This document shows, in pieces, positions 41,762 to 52,168 of a stretch of 64,000 nucleotides of DNA (position 1 is its first letter; every line of letters starts with the position of its first letter). This DNA comes from CBDEGU01 sp965238045 (GTDB lineage Bacteria; Acidobacteriota; Terriglobia; Bryobacterales; UBA6623), in assembly GCA_965238045.1 (NCBI GenBank), contig CBDEGU010000010.1, positions 248,001 through 312,000 of the forward strand, in the 5' to 3' direction. The notes under the pieces were generated by a model. The model did not search any database. It saw only the letters and a list, made by a program, of their open reading frames with translations, and was not told the DNA's origin. The position numbers and the translations under genes are program-made.

Positions 41762-44228
41762 CTACTCCATCCCCGCCGGTTCGGCCAGCCAAATGTTCGA
41801 TTTGGTCTCGCCCAGTGGAAGGTAGTGCCGGTCGGCGGTCATGCCGTAAGCGAATGACGCTGCACCAGCACTTCGGAGCAGGCCGTGGAAGTGTTGGACC
41901 GCCTTGGGAGGGCCTTTCGGCTTCTTCGTGGCCGGGTCGAGGGCCTGCGCCCAAATACAGTTAAACTCGTCTTGGCGCGACAAAAAATAGAGCGTGTTGC
42001 CGTCGGGCGACCACCAATTGTGCCCCCCGCCGACACCACCAGCAGATGAATTTCCGAGAGCAATCCATCTGCTTTCGTCCTGTGCTCTGCCGTCTTTCAG
42101 GCTCGAAACAAAGAGCGGGGCGCCAGGAGCCAGAAGCTTGAACGATAGCCATTTCTGGTCAGCAGAGAAGCGGACGCTGTGTACCGGATATTGCGAGTGC
42201 TCCAGCCCAAGGTTCTGTTGCCGCCCAGTTGCAAGATCGGCGGTCTTCCAGCGAATGGGTGAGTTCGTGTAGTAGAGGATTTTCTTGCCGTCCGGTGTCC
42301 AATCCATAAGCGCACCGGCATCCTCGATCAGGAGCCGCTCCGTCCCCCGGCTGAGTTCGATGACATGGACGGTTGTCTTTCCCTCACGGCGGCGCAAAAA
42401 GGCGACTTCTGTGCCGTCGGGCGAGATGACTCCCCGGTATTCCGCGTCCGGACCAACCGTGACGGGTGTATCCCCGCCACTTTCGAGATCCCGCAGCCAG
42501 ATGTCCATGTTGCCGGAGCGGTCGGAAGTGTAGACCAGCTTGCGGCCGTCGCCGGAGATCGACGGGTACTGGTCGGTGCTTAGCCCGGATACGACACGCT
42601 CGGGTTCACCGAGCGCCTGGGCGCGGTTGGGGTCCAGAGGCAAGCTCCAGATGTCCCAATCGGTTGTGGAATTCGAAAATGCAATGCGTCCGTCCCGCGA
42701 TGCGGAAGGCTCCCGTTCGCCGGTTCCCGCCGTCAATCTCTGGGGCTCCCCTAGCACTCGCCCGTCGCTAGGGGAAATTTGCATACGCCAGACGTTTCGA
42801 GTGCCACCCTCTCGCATCGCGGCGCGAAAGATGACCCAGTTCCCCTCCGCCAGCCAGGTTCTGGGACTGGGAAAGTTGCGCCCTCGGCCAATTCCGCCAA
42901 TCTGAAAGCCAGCGGCTTCGAACATCTCGTGGACCCTCAGGCTAATCGCTTCACCGCCTTCCACCGGCTGGAGCCACCAGTCAAATTCGCTTGTACGGCC
43001 GAAATCGCCTGGCTCTATTCTGCCCGCAACCAGCAACTGCTTCCCATCAGGTGACCAAACGGCTGATGCCGCTACAGCCAGGTTCGTCTCCACCCGCCGC
43101 GCGGCGCCGCCGGAAGAAGGCGCGATCTCGGTCCAATAAAATATCTGATTCTTAGTATTGGCCCTTCCGGTCGAGTAGCTCACATGGGAGCCGTCCGGTG
43201 AGAAGCGGGGATCGCGGCCAGCAGCCGCGATTCGCCTTGGGCTTCCCCCCAGAGCGGGAACCACATAGATGCCGCCCCCATCCCGGTCGGACCGAAAGAC
43301 GATACGATTGCCATCGGGTGAAAACGAAGGAGCCTGATCGTTAGCTTTGCCGGTAGTGAGCCGGATCGGGTTGCCCCCTCCCAATTGCTGCACCCAGATG
43401 TCGAGATTGCCCTCCCCGCCTCGATTCGAGGCATAGGCCAGGAGTCTTCCATCGGGCGAAAGAGCCGGCTGGCCGGTGTCGCGGGTGATTTGGCTAAGGT
43501 TGTATCGCGGCGGGCCTTGCGCGGCCGGTTCCCCCGAGCCGCCGAACCACCAGCCCAGGCCCAGGGCGCCCAGCACGACAGCGGCCACCACGCCAAGCGT
43601 CGCCGGTGAGACGCGTTTAGCGAGGGCGGGTTTGGCGCCGACTCGCGACGCTTGCGGTTCCAGCCCCCGGCGCACCGCTTGCAGATCCACAAGCAAATCG
43701 CTGACATGCTGGTAGCGCTCGTCCGCTTGCTTCGCCAGACACTTGTCAACGATTCCTTCCAAGTCTTTCGGCACTCCGGTGCGGACGGCCGTCAGCGGTT
43801 CAGGCTGCTCGTTCGTAATGGAATAGATGACAGCGTGATCGACCTCGCCCTTGAATGGCGGCTGCCCCGCGACCATCTCATAAAGAACGACGCCGAGTCC
43901 CCAGACGTCCGAGCGCCGGTCGGTGGGCTCTCCCAGCCTTCTTGCTCAGCGTCCGGCCTTCAAGGAAGGCCATGACGATGAAGGTGCGGCCATCCACCTC
44001 GTCGATTTCGTGGACCGTGCAGATGTTGGGGTGATCGAGTTTCGCGGCGGCCTTGGCCTCGCGCTCGAAACGCTTGCGGCCTTCCTCATCACGGAGCAGA
44101 TGCGGCGCCGGAAATTTCAGAGCCACCGGCCGGTCCAGCTTGAGATCCTCGGCCTTATAGACGACACCCATGCCGCCTTCGCCGAGTTTCTCGGTGATGC
44201 GGTAGTGGGAGATGGTCTGGCCAATCAT
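41762..44228 (-). pseudogene. Ser/Thr kinase-propeller gene, copy 1, deleted and frameshifted
   Basis: The N-terminal part (43938-44228) starts MIGQTISHYRITEKLGEGG and runs to the segment LEGRTLSKK. Next to it a deletion removes 251 bases relative to copy 2 (junction at 43937/43938 joins the equivalents of 46413 and 46665) and shifts the frame. The lost segment holds the HRDIKPDN catalytic loop and DFG. An open frame from 43876 to 41762 still encodes the C-lobe end, the membrane segment and the whole PD40 propeller. No active kinase can result. Confidence 0.88.
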
Positions 44229-46955
44229 TTATTGGGTCCCCACCGGTTCGGCGAGCCAAATGTTGCCACGGGATTCGTAGACCGGGAAGTAGAGCGCGTC
44301 GGTGGTCATGGCGAAGCCGAACAACGCGGGGCCGACAGGCCCAAAGCGCTGCCGGCCGTGGAGATGCCGCAGCACCTTGAGCGGGCCTTTAGGCCGCTTG
44401 GTCGCGGGGTCCAAGGGCTGAGCCCAGATACAGGCGAACTCATCTCGGTCGGAAAGGAAATAGATCGTGTTGCCGTCCGGCGACCACCAGGGATGAACGT
44501 CTCGACGACCTCCAGAGGTAATCTCAACCCACTGGGAGTGCTCTAGCGGTTGCCGGTTCTCCACGCGAGCCACATAGATTCGGCGCTCATCCGAGGGTCC
44601 CCCAAGATTGAGGGCAAAAGCCAGCCAATCCCCCCGGGGCGAATATCGGAGTGACCCAGATCGGTATTCCGGGTGTTCGAGACCAACGTCGCTGACGTGG
44701 CCGGTATCGACATCCACCACCCGGAAAACCAGGTTCGGCGACGGCGTGTAATAGAGGACTTTCTTGCCGCCGGGCATCCAGCCCATCAGGCTGCTGATGC
44801 CTTCGAGAACTCGCTTCTCGGTTTCCGTGGCCAAGTCCTTAACGTACAAACTCGTCTGGTCATTCTCTCGACGATTGAAAACGACACGCGAGCCGTCGGG
44901 TGAGATTTCCCCACGATACTCCCCGGTGTCGCTTACCGTGATGCGGGTATCCCGCCCGGCCGCAAGGTCCCGCCGCCAGATATCGCTGTTGCCCGCACGG
45001 TCGGAAGTGTAGATCAGGTTCCGCGCATCTTTGGGAATGGAAGGGAAGTTGTCTCTGCTCAGCCCCGAAATCACTCGCTCCGGCTCGCCCCGCACCCCGA
45101 CCGCGTTCGCGTCGATCGGGAGTTTCCAGATGTCCCAGTCTTGGATGGCATTGACAAAAGCGATCCGGCCATCTTGGGTCGCGGAAGGATCTTGCTCGCC
45201 GGTACCCGAGGTGAGCCGCTGGGGGTCGCCGATGAGACGCCGGCCATCGGCTGAGATTTGAACCCGCCACAGATTGGAAGCCCCGCCCCCAGAGGCCGCA
45301 TGGAACAGAATATAGTTCCCGTCAGCCACCCATTGATGAGGAGAAATAAACCTTTGCTGAAACATTTGCTGAATGTCTCTTTGCAGAAACAGATCGCGCG
45401 CGCCAAGCGGGACTGGTTCACCGCCCTCCACTGGCACAGTCCACCAGTCCATCAGCCGCCTCACGCCAAAACCGCTGGGCTCGGCCGAACCGGCGAACAG
45501 CAGATACTTCCCGTCAGGTGACCAAACGGCTGATTGCGCTATAGCCAGGTTCGTCTCCACCCGCCGCGCGGCGCCGCCGGAAGAAGGCGCGATCTCAGTC
45601 CAATAAAATATCTGATTCTTAGTGTTGCTCCCCCTAGTCGAGTAGCTCACATGGGAGCCGTCGGGTGAGAAACGCGGATTGCTGCCAGCAGCCGCGATTC
45701 GCCTTGGGCTTCCCCCCAGAGCGGGAACCACATAAATGCCGCCTCCATCCCGGGCTGACCGGAAGACGATACGATTGCCATCGGGTGAAAACGAAGGGGT
45801 CTGGTCGTTAGCTTCGTCGGTAGTCAGCCGAATCGGGTTGCCGCCGCCCAATTGCTGCACCCAGATGTCGAGATTGCCCTCCTCGCCGCGATTCGAGGCA
45901 TAGGCCAGGAGTCTGCCATCGGGCGAGAGCGCCGGCTGGCCCGTGAAGCCGGTGTCGCGGGTGAGCTGGCTGAGGTTGTATCGCGGCGGGGCTTGCGTGG
46001 CCGGTTCCTCCGAGCGGCCGAACCACCAACCCAGGCCCAGGGCGGCCAGCACCACAGCGGCCACCGCGCCAAGCGTCGCCGGTGAGGCGCGCTTGGCGAG
46101 GGCGGGTTTGCCGCCGACTCGCGACGCTTGCGGCTCCAGAGCGCGGCGCACCGATTGCAGATCCACAAGCACATCGCTGACGTGCTGGTAGCGCTCGCCG
46201 GCTTGCTTCGCCAGACACTTGTCAACGATTCCTTCCAGGTCTTTCGGCACGCCGGTGCGGACGGCCGTCAGCGGTTCAGGCTGCTCGTTGGTAATCGAAT
46301 AGATGACAGCGTGATCGACCTCGCCCTTGAATGGCGGCTGCCCCGCGACCATCTCATAGAGAACGACGCCGAGTCCCCAGACGTCCGAGCGCCGGTCGGT
46401 GGGCTCTCCCAGCGCTTGTTCCGGGGACATGTAGACCGGAGTTCCGAGGGTCGTACCCTCGCGAGTGAGCTTCGAGCTTTCGGCGAGTTGCGCCAGCCCG
46501 AAGTCCATCAACTTCACGAGCCCACGCGAGCCCTTCATCAGCATCACGTTGTCGGGCTTGATGTCGCGATGCGTAGTGCCCTTTTCGTGCGCGGCGTCGA
46601 GCCCTTCGGCCATCTGGATGGCGATCGAGAGCGCCTCGGGGAGCTTGAGCGGGCCTTCGGCAATCTTCCTGCTCAGCGTTCGGCCTTCGAGGAAGGCCAT
46701 GACGATGAAGGTGCGGCCATCCACTTCGTCAATCTCATGGACGGTGCAGATGTTCGGGTGGTCCAAAGAAGCGGCTGCCATGGCCTCGCGTTCAAAACGC
46801 TTGGGGCCTTCTTCGTCGCGCAGAAGGTGAGGAGCCAAGAACTTAAGCGCTACCGATCGCTTGAGTCTGATGTCCTCGGCTTTATAGACGACACCCATGC
46901 CGCCTTCGCCGAGTTTCTCGGTGATGCGGTAGTGGGAGATGGTCTGGCCAATCAT
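44229..46955 (-). CDS. Ser/Thr protein kinase with PD40 propeller, copy 2, intact
   Basis: The 908-residue protein has an N-terminal kinase domain (1-270): G-loop LGEGGMGVVYKAED, Lys38 in VALKFL, HRDIKPDNV at 129-137, DFGLAQ at 151, and YMSPEQALGEPTDRRSDVWGLG. A single membrane helix follows (about 294-312) and then a PD40/TolB-like propeller with repeats such as NLSQLTRDTGFTGQPALSPD and PSFSPDGNRIVFRS. The propeller is probably extracytoplasmic and may sense or bind a ligand. The start codon directly follows the stop of copy 3 with no gap, and its stop precedes copy 1's start the same way. Such proteins abound in Solibacter. Confidence 0.93.
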   Translation of the reverse strand: MIGQTISHYRITEKLGEGGMGVVYKAEDIRLKRSVALKFLAPHLLRDEEGPKRFEREAMAAASLDHPNICTVHEIDEVDGRTFIVMAFLEGRTLSRKIAEGPLKLPEALSIAIQMAEGLDAAHEKGTTHRDIKPDNVMLMKGSRGLVKLMDFGLAQLAESSKLTREGTTLGTPVYMSPEQALGEPTDRRSDVWGLGVVLYEMVAGQPPFKGEVDHAVIYSITNEQPEPLTAVRTGVPKDLEGIVDKCLAKQAGERYQHVSDVLVDLQSVRRALEPQASRVGGKPALAKRASPATLGAVAAVVLAALGLGWWFGRSEEPATQAPPRYNLSQLTRDTGFTGQPALSPDGRLLAYASNRGEEGNLDIWVQQLGGGNPIRLTTDEANDQTPSFSPDGNRIVFRSARDGGGIYVVPALGGSPRRIAAAGSNPRFSPDGSHVSYSTRGSNTKNQIFYWTEIAPSSGGAARRVETNLAIAQSAVWSPDGKYLLFAGSAEPSGFGVRRLMDWWTVPVEGGEPVPLGARDLFLQRDIQQMFQQRFISPHQWVADGNYILFHAASGGGASNLWRVQISADGRRLIGDPQRLTSGTGEQDPSATQDGRIAFVNAIQDWDIWKLPIDANAVGVRGEPERVISGLSRDNFPSIPKDARNLIYTSDRAGNSDIWRRDLAAGRDTRITVSDTGEYRGEISPDGSRVVFNRRENDQTSLYVKDLATETEKRVLEGISSLMGWMPGGKKVLYYTPSPNLVFRVVDVDTGHVSDVGLEHPEYRSGSLRYSPRGDWLAFALNLGGPSDERRIYVARVENRQPLEHSQWVEITSGGRRDVHPWWSPDGNTIYFLSDRDEFACIWAQPLDPATKRPKGPLKVLRHLHGRQRFGPVGPALFGFAMTTDALYFPVYESRGNIWLAEPVGTQ

Positions 46956-49159
46956 TTATTGGGTCCCCACCGGTTCGGCGAGCCAAATGTTGCCACGGGA
47001 TTCGTAGGCCGGGAAGTAGAGCGCGTCGGCGGTCATGGCGTAACCGAAGCCGCTGAGTTGAATGCGCTGCCGACCGTGGAGATGCCGCAGGACTTTGAGC
47101 GGGCCCTTGGGCCGCTTGGTCGCAGCGTCCAATGGCTGGGCCCAGATGCAGGCGAACTCATCCCGGTTGGAAAAGAAATAGATCGTGTCGCCGTCTGGCG
47201 ACCACCAGGGATGATCGTCTCGACGACCTCCAGAGGTAATCTCAACCCACTGGGAGTGCTCTAGCGGTTGCCGGTTCTCCACACGAGCCACATAGATTCT
47301 GCTCTCACCCGCGAATGCGTCAAGGACGAGCGCGAAAGCCAGCCAATCCCCCCGGGGCGAATATCGGAGTGCCACAGATCGGTATTCCGGGTGTTCGAGA
47401 CCAACGTCGCTGACGTGGCCGGTATCGACATCCACCAAGCGGAAAACCAAGTTCGGCGACGGTGTGTAATAGAGGACCTTCTTGCCGCCGGGCATCCAGC
47501 CCATCAGGCTGCTGATGCCTTCGAGGACACGCTTCTCGGTTTCCGTGGCCAAGTCCTTAACGTACAAACTCGTCTGGTCATTCTCTCGACGATTGAAAAC
47601 GACACGCGAGCCGTCGGGTGAGATCTCACCCCGCCACTCTCGGGTCGCGCTTACCGTGATGCGGGTGTCCCGCCCGGTCGCAAGGTCCCGCAGCCAGATA
47701 TCGTCGTTGCCCGCCCGGTCGGAAGTGTAAATCAGGGTCCGCGCATCCGCGGGAATGGAAGGGACGACGTCTCTGCTCAGCCCCGAAATCACTCGCTCCG
47801 GCTCGCCCCGCACCCCGGCCGCGTTCGCGTCGATCGGGAGTTTCCAGATGTCCCAGTCTTGGATGGCATTGACAAAGGCGATCCGGCCATCTTGCGTCGC
47901 GGAAGGATCTTGCTCGCCGGTACCCGAGGTGAGCCGCTGGGGTTCGCCGATGAGACGCTGGCCATCGGCTGAGATTTGAACCCGCCACAGGTTGGAAGCC
48001 CCGCCCCCAGAGGCCGCATGGAACAGAACATAGTTCCCGTCAGCCACCCATTGATGAGGAGAAATAAACCTTTGCTGAAACATTTGCTGAATGTCTCTTT
48101 GCAGAAATAGATCGCGCGCGCCAAGCGGGACTGCTTCACCGCCCTCCACTGGCACAGTCCACCAGTCCCTCGGCCGCCTCACGCCAAAACCGCTGGGCTC
48201 GGCCGAACCGGCGAACAGCAGATACTTCCCGTCCGGTGACCAAACGGGTGCGTCGGCGCTAGCCAGATTGATGTCGACCCGCCGGGCTGAGCCGCCGGAG
48301 GCCGAGGCGATGTAGATTCTCTGGTACCTCAGGATGGCGGCGTCCACCTCTTGTCGCGTGAAGCTGATCGAGGCGCCGTCGGGCGAAAAACGGGCCCCCG
48401 AACCCTTTCCGGCGACGCGCCTCGGGTTGCCACCCAGTGCTGACACTACGTAGATGCCGCCACCGTCGCGATCGGATTCGAACACGATCTGGCTGCCGTC
48501 AGGGGAGAAGGATGGGCCGAAGTCATCCGCTGCGTGCTTGGTCAACCGGAGGGGATCACCCCCGGCCAGTTGCTCTACCCAGATGTTGAGGTCGCCTTCC
48601 CCTTGCCGGTCGGATGCATAGGCAAGCAGCTTGCCGTCGGGCGAGAGGGCTGGGTGGAGGGTGATGCCGGTGTCGCGGGTGAGCTGGGTGAGGTTGTATC
48701 GCGGCGGGGTTTGCGTGGCGGGTTCCCCCGAGCGGCCGAACCACCAGCCCAGGCCCACGGCGGCCAGCACGACGGCGGCCACCGCGCCAACGATCGCCGG
48801 TGAGGTGCGCTTGGCGAGGGTGGGTTTAGCCCCGACTCGCGACGCTTGCGGTTCCAGACCCCGGCGCGCCGATTGCAGATCCACAAGCAAATCGCTGACA
48901 TGCTGGTAGCGCTCGCCGGCTTGCTTCGCCAGACACTTGTCAACGATTCCTTCCAGGTCTTTCGGCACGCCGGTGCGGACGGCCGTCAGAGGCTCAGGAT
49001 TCTCGTTCGTAATGGAATAGATGACAGCGTGATCGACCTCGCCCTTGAATGGCGGCTGCCCCGCCACCATCTCATAAAGAACGACGCCGAGTCCCCAGAC
49101 GTCCGAGCGCCGGTCGGTGGGCTCTCCCAACGCTTGTTCAGGGGACATGTAGACCGGAG

Positions 49160-50607
49160 GAGATTGTCCCGAATCTAGTTGAAGGTGGAAGGGCGGCGGT
49201 TCTCAAGCCCGGTTCTCTGAGAGAATCGAGCAAACCTTTCACCACAAAGGAGAACCGCCGTGAAGAAACGATATCACATTCTGGATTCCGCGAAGCAACA
49301 GCCAGTCAGCCCCAACGACCTCACCCGCCTGCTCAGCCAAAACTCCCAACTCATGCTGCCCTTGGTTGAACTGGTCGAGCAGTGCCGCGGAGCCGTCGAC
49401 GAGGTTATCGACGTCACCGGCCGCGCCGCCATTCAAGCCGTGCTGGAACTGTCGGCGCAGCAAGTTACCGGTGGAAAACTTTCCCAGCCCGGCAAGAAGC
49501 GCCGCGGCGATGTGGTCCGCTGGGGCCGCCAGCCCGGTCGCGTCAAGCTCAGCAACCGCAAACTGCGCGTCAGCAAACCCAGACTGCGCAAACGCTCCGG
49601 CGGCGAGGTCAAAGTGCCCGCTTACGAAGCGATGCAGGACGACGAACGCCTCGGCGCGCGCATGCTCGACATTCTGATGAAGGGCGTCTCGACGCGCAAC
49701 TATGCCGGGGTGATTGGCGCAATGGCCGGCACGGCCGGGGTGTCGAAATCCGCCGTCAGCCGGGAGGCAGTCGAGGCCGCCGAAAAGAGCATCGACGAAG
49801 TGCTCACGCGGCGCCTGGATGAGTTGGATCTGCTGGTGATCTACGTGGACGGTTTGATCTTCGCAGATCATGTAGTGCTTGCAGCGGTGGGCGTAGACCG
49901 TCAGGGCAACAAACATGTGCTGGGATTGCAGCACGCCGCCACTGAGAGCACAGCCGCCGCCGAAGACTTGCTGAGGGGCATGGTCGAGCGGGGAGTATCG
50001 ACGGAGAAAAACAGGCTCTTCGTGCTCGATGGATCGAAGGCCCTGCGGGCGGCGGTGCGGCGGGTCTTCGGCAAAGTTCCGGTGCAGCGCTGCCGTGCTC
50101 ACAAGCTGCGCAATGTCGTCGAGCGGCTGCCTAAGGCCGAGCGCGATCAGGCCAAAGCGGCGATCCGGGCCGCCTGGCGGCTGGGAGCCCAAGATGGACA
50201 AGCGCGGCTGGAGAAGCTAGCCCAGTGGTACGAGGGTGACTGGCCCGAGGCGGCGGTGAGTTTGCGCGAAGGCATGGAGGAGTGTTTCACCATCAACCGC
50301 CTGGGTGCGCCGCCGTCGCTGCATCGCTGCCTGGCGACGACGAACATCGTCGAGTCTCCTAACGCCGGGGTGCGGCGGAGAACGCGGCGAGTGACCCGCT
50401 GGAAGGACGCGGCCATGGTGTGTCGCTGGGCCACGGCTGCATTCCTCGATACCGAGAAAAGCTTCCGCAAGATCATGGGTTACAAGGATCTGTGGATGCT
50501 CGACGCCATCCTCAATCCGGCCAAGGCCACAGCAGCAAAGGCTGCCTAGTACAATGCTCTTTTACGCCGCCGCCCTACAAACCCTCAACTACGATTGGGA
50601 CACTCTC
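49160..50607 (+). mobile_element. IS256-family insertion sequence, 1448 bp
   Basis: Terminal inverted repeats start GAGATTGTCCC (left) and GAGAGTGTCCC (right, read inward) and share AGTTGA further in. The flanks carry a perfect 8-bp duplication GACCGGAG (49152-49159 and 50608-50615), found once in the uninterrupted copy 2. It contains one intact transposase gene. Confidence 0.95.
49260..50549 (+). CDS. IS256 family (mutator type) transposase
   Basis: The 429-residue protein has the IS256 catalytic features: an Asp in LLVIYVDGLIFADHVVLAAV, a second Asp in LFVLDGSKALRAAVRRVFG, the C/H motif VQRCRAHKLRNVVERLP and a Glu in ATTNIVESPNAGVRRRTRRV. N-terminal residues 100-160 hold a helix-turn-helix-like part (MLDILMKGVSTRNYAGVI and GVSKSAVSREAVEAAE). 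It is intact and probably active. Confidence 0.94.
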   Translation: MKKRYHILDSAKQQPVSPNDLTRLLSQNSQLMLPLVELVEQCRGAVDEVIDVTGRAAIQAVLELSAQQVTGGKLSQPGKKRRGDVVRWGRQPGRVKLSNRKLRVSKPRLRKRSGGEVKVPAYEAMQDDERLGARMLDILMKGVSTRNYAGVIGAMAGTAGVSKSAVSREAVEAAEKSIDEVLTRRLDELDLLVIYVDGLIFADHVVLAAVGVDRQGNKHVLGLQHAATESTAAAEDLLRGMVERGVSTEKNRLFVLDGSKALRAAVRRVFGKVPVQRCRAHKLRNVVERLPKAERDQAKAAIRAAWRLGAQDGQARLEKLAQWYEGDWPEAAVSLREGMEECFTINRLGAPPSLHRCLATTNIVESPNAGVRRRTRRVTRWKDAAMVCRWATAAFLDTEKSFRKIMGYKDLWMLDAILNPAKATAAKAA

Positions 50608-51129
50608 GACCGGAGTTCCGAGGGTCGTACCCTCGCGAGTGAGCTTCGAGCTTTCGGCGAGTTGCGCCAGCCCGAAGTCCATCAACTTCACGAGCCCGCG
50701 CGAGCCCTTCATCAGCATCACGTTGTCGGGTTTGATGTCGCGATGCGTAGTGCCCTTTTCGTGCGCGGCGTCGAGACCTTCGGCCATCTGGATGGCGATC
50801 GAGAGCGCCTCGGGGAGCTTGAGCGGGCCTTCGGCAATCTTCTTGCTCAGCGTTCGGCCTTCGAGGAAGGCCATGACGATGAAGGTGCGGCCATCCACTT
50901 CGTCAATCTCATGGACGGTGCAGATGTTCGGGTGGTCCAAAGAAGCGGCTGCCATGGCCTCGCGTTCAAAACGCTTGGGGCCTTCTTCGTCGCGCAGAAG
51001 GTGAGGCGCCAAAAACTTCAGCGCTACCGATCGCTTGAGTCTGGTGTCCTCGGCCTTGTAGACGACACCCATGCCGCCTTCACCGAGCTTCTCGGTGATC
51101 TTGTAGTGGGAAATGGTTTGACCGATCAT

Positions 51130-51506
51130 AGCCCCGACCGAGCCTGAGTGGATTGTACCGCAACAGGGCGGATGGCGAAGGCGGGGAATATAAAAAAGTG
51201 GAGTGGATTCTTGAGGCGAAACCACGAAACTAAAGAGGTGTTGTGGCTGACTGATACGTATAATACGCGGGCTATTACTTATGCAGTCAGGATACGGACG
51301 ATCACCGTGCCGGAAGAGGTCTATCGAGGGCTGCACGCCAAGATCGGCGGCGGACGCATCAGCGGTTTTATTGATGCGCTCGCCCGGCCGCATGTTGTGC
51401 TCAGCGTACTTGACTGTACACTGAGCACGGCGAGCAAGCACAACGAAGCAATGGCGGTCCTGTCATATGCTTCGGTCGTCAGATGGTGAGAAATGCGGTC
51501 CCGGTA
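51130..51506. other. Upstream region of the kinase array with inverted hairpin-repeat fragment
   Basis: The 377-base gap between the kinase array and bacterioferritin genes has an AT-rich part (51180-51290) that likely carries the kinase promoter; TATATT on the minus strand near 51189 is a candidate -10 box. Positions 51361-51500 are a partial, inverted copy of the hairpin repeat seen at 18797. Confidence 0.5.
51361..51500. repeat. Hairpin repeat, partial inverted copy
   Basis: Read on the minus strand this matches the left half of copies 1 and 2: GCATTTCTCACCATCTGACG, then CCGCCATTGCTTCGTTG, GCTTGCTCGCCGTGCTCAG and GTACAGTCAAGTACG, after which similarity ends. It has lost the right inverted repeat. 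Confidence 0.7.
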
Positions 51507-52004
51507 CTAACCGCCCCCCTCGCCGCCTTCGCTCTCTTCGCCCATCTGCTGCGACAGATAGACACCGATGCCCATTTGTTCGATCATCGTCAGCTGCGCT
51601 TCGAGAAAATCGACGTGGCGCTCCTCGTCGTTGAGAATTTTCTGGAATAGATCGCGCGAGCCGTTGTCGCCGGCTTCTTGGGACGCCTTGATGGCTGCGT
51701 TCAGACGCGGCAGGGCTTCGAGCTCCAGGTTGAGATCGTTCTGAAGCTGCGCTTTGACGTCCTCACCGATAGTCAGAGGGAACATCTCCCGAAGATTCGG
51801 GATCGCGTCGAGGAAAAGAATTCTTTCGATGAGAGCCTCGGCGTGGCGCATCTCTTCGATCGATTCCGTCCTGACGTACTGGTAGAGCTTGTCGTAACCC
51901 CAGTCCTTGCACATCTCCGCGTGCAAGAAGTACTGGCTAATCGCGGTCAGCTCCGCCTGCAGCGCTTCCTTGAGGTGACCGATGACTTCCGGGTTGCCTT
52001 TCAT
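51507..52004 (-). CDS. bfr: Bacterioferritin
   Basis: The 165-residue protein starts at 52004 with a GGAAGGAG site upstream; a longer frame to 52064 adds a tail without an RBS. It has the Bfr four-helix pattern: ALQAELTAISQYFLHAEMC, ESIEEMRHAEALIERILFL (heme-ligand Met in EEMRH and ferroxidase Glu/His), NLELEALPRLNAAI and LNDEERHVDFLEAQLTMIE. It stores iron as a ferric mineral and binds heme between subunits. The C-terminal Gly/Glu-rich tail is extended compared with E. coli Bfr. Confidence 0.95.
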   Translation of the reverse strand: MKGNPEVIGHLKEALQAELTAISQYFLHAEMCKDWGYDKLYQYVRTESIEEMRHAEALIERILFLDAIPNLREMFPLTIGEDVKAQLQNDLNLELEALPRLNAAIKASQEAGDNGSRDLFQKILNDEERHVDFLEAQLTMIEQMGIGVYLSQQMGEESEGGEGGG

Positions 52005-52121
52005 GGCTACTCCTTCCCGGCCCGCGGTCAGCGCCCAGCGACCGTCCCCAAAGACGGTCCCCAACGGCAGTCTAACGACCAGGCCGTAACGTCTCTACAT
52101 TGTATCGGGCCGTCTAGCCCC

Positions 52122-52158
52122 CGTGTCGTCCGGCTGTGTCGTCCGGCTGTGTCGTCCG
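52122..52158. repeat. Tandem 13-bp repeat, about 2.8 copies
   Basis: GTGTCGTCCGGCT is repeated twice and followed by a partial third copy. It lies between the bfr start and the SDR stop codon. No function is evident; it is a slippage-prone microsatellite. Confidence 0.75.
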
Positions 52159-52168
52159 CCCCCTATCG

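Larger units (their letters stand above)
46956..51129 (-). pseudogene. Ser/Thr kinase-propeller gene, copy 3, split by IS256
   Basis: The N-terminal part (50616-51129) encodes the kinase to GTPV in the activation segment; the remainder (46956-49159) starts YMSPEQ and continues through the propeller. Between them lies an IS256-family element with an 8-bp duplication (GACCGGAG). Removing the element and one duplicate leaves 2718 bases, exactly 906 codons, so the ancestral gene was intact and about 905 residues long. The start is the ATG at 51129. No active kinase is made from this copy now. The fused frame 50575-51441 includes non-coding repeat sequence upstream and is not the true gene. Confidence 0.9.

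Noticed and set aside
51148..51489. 113-codon plus-strand frame
   Set aside because: It covers the inverted hairpin-repeat fragment and the kinase promoter region; no domain or RBS.
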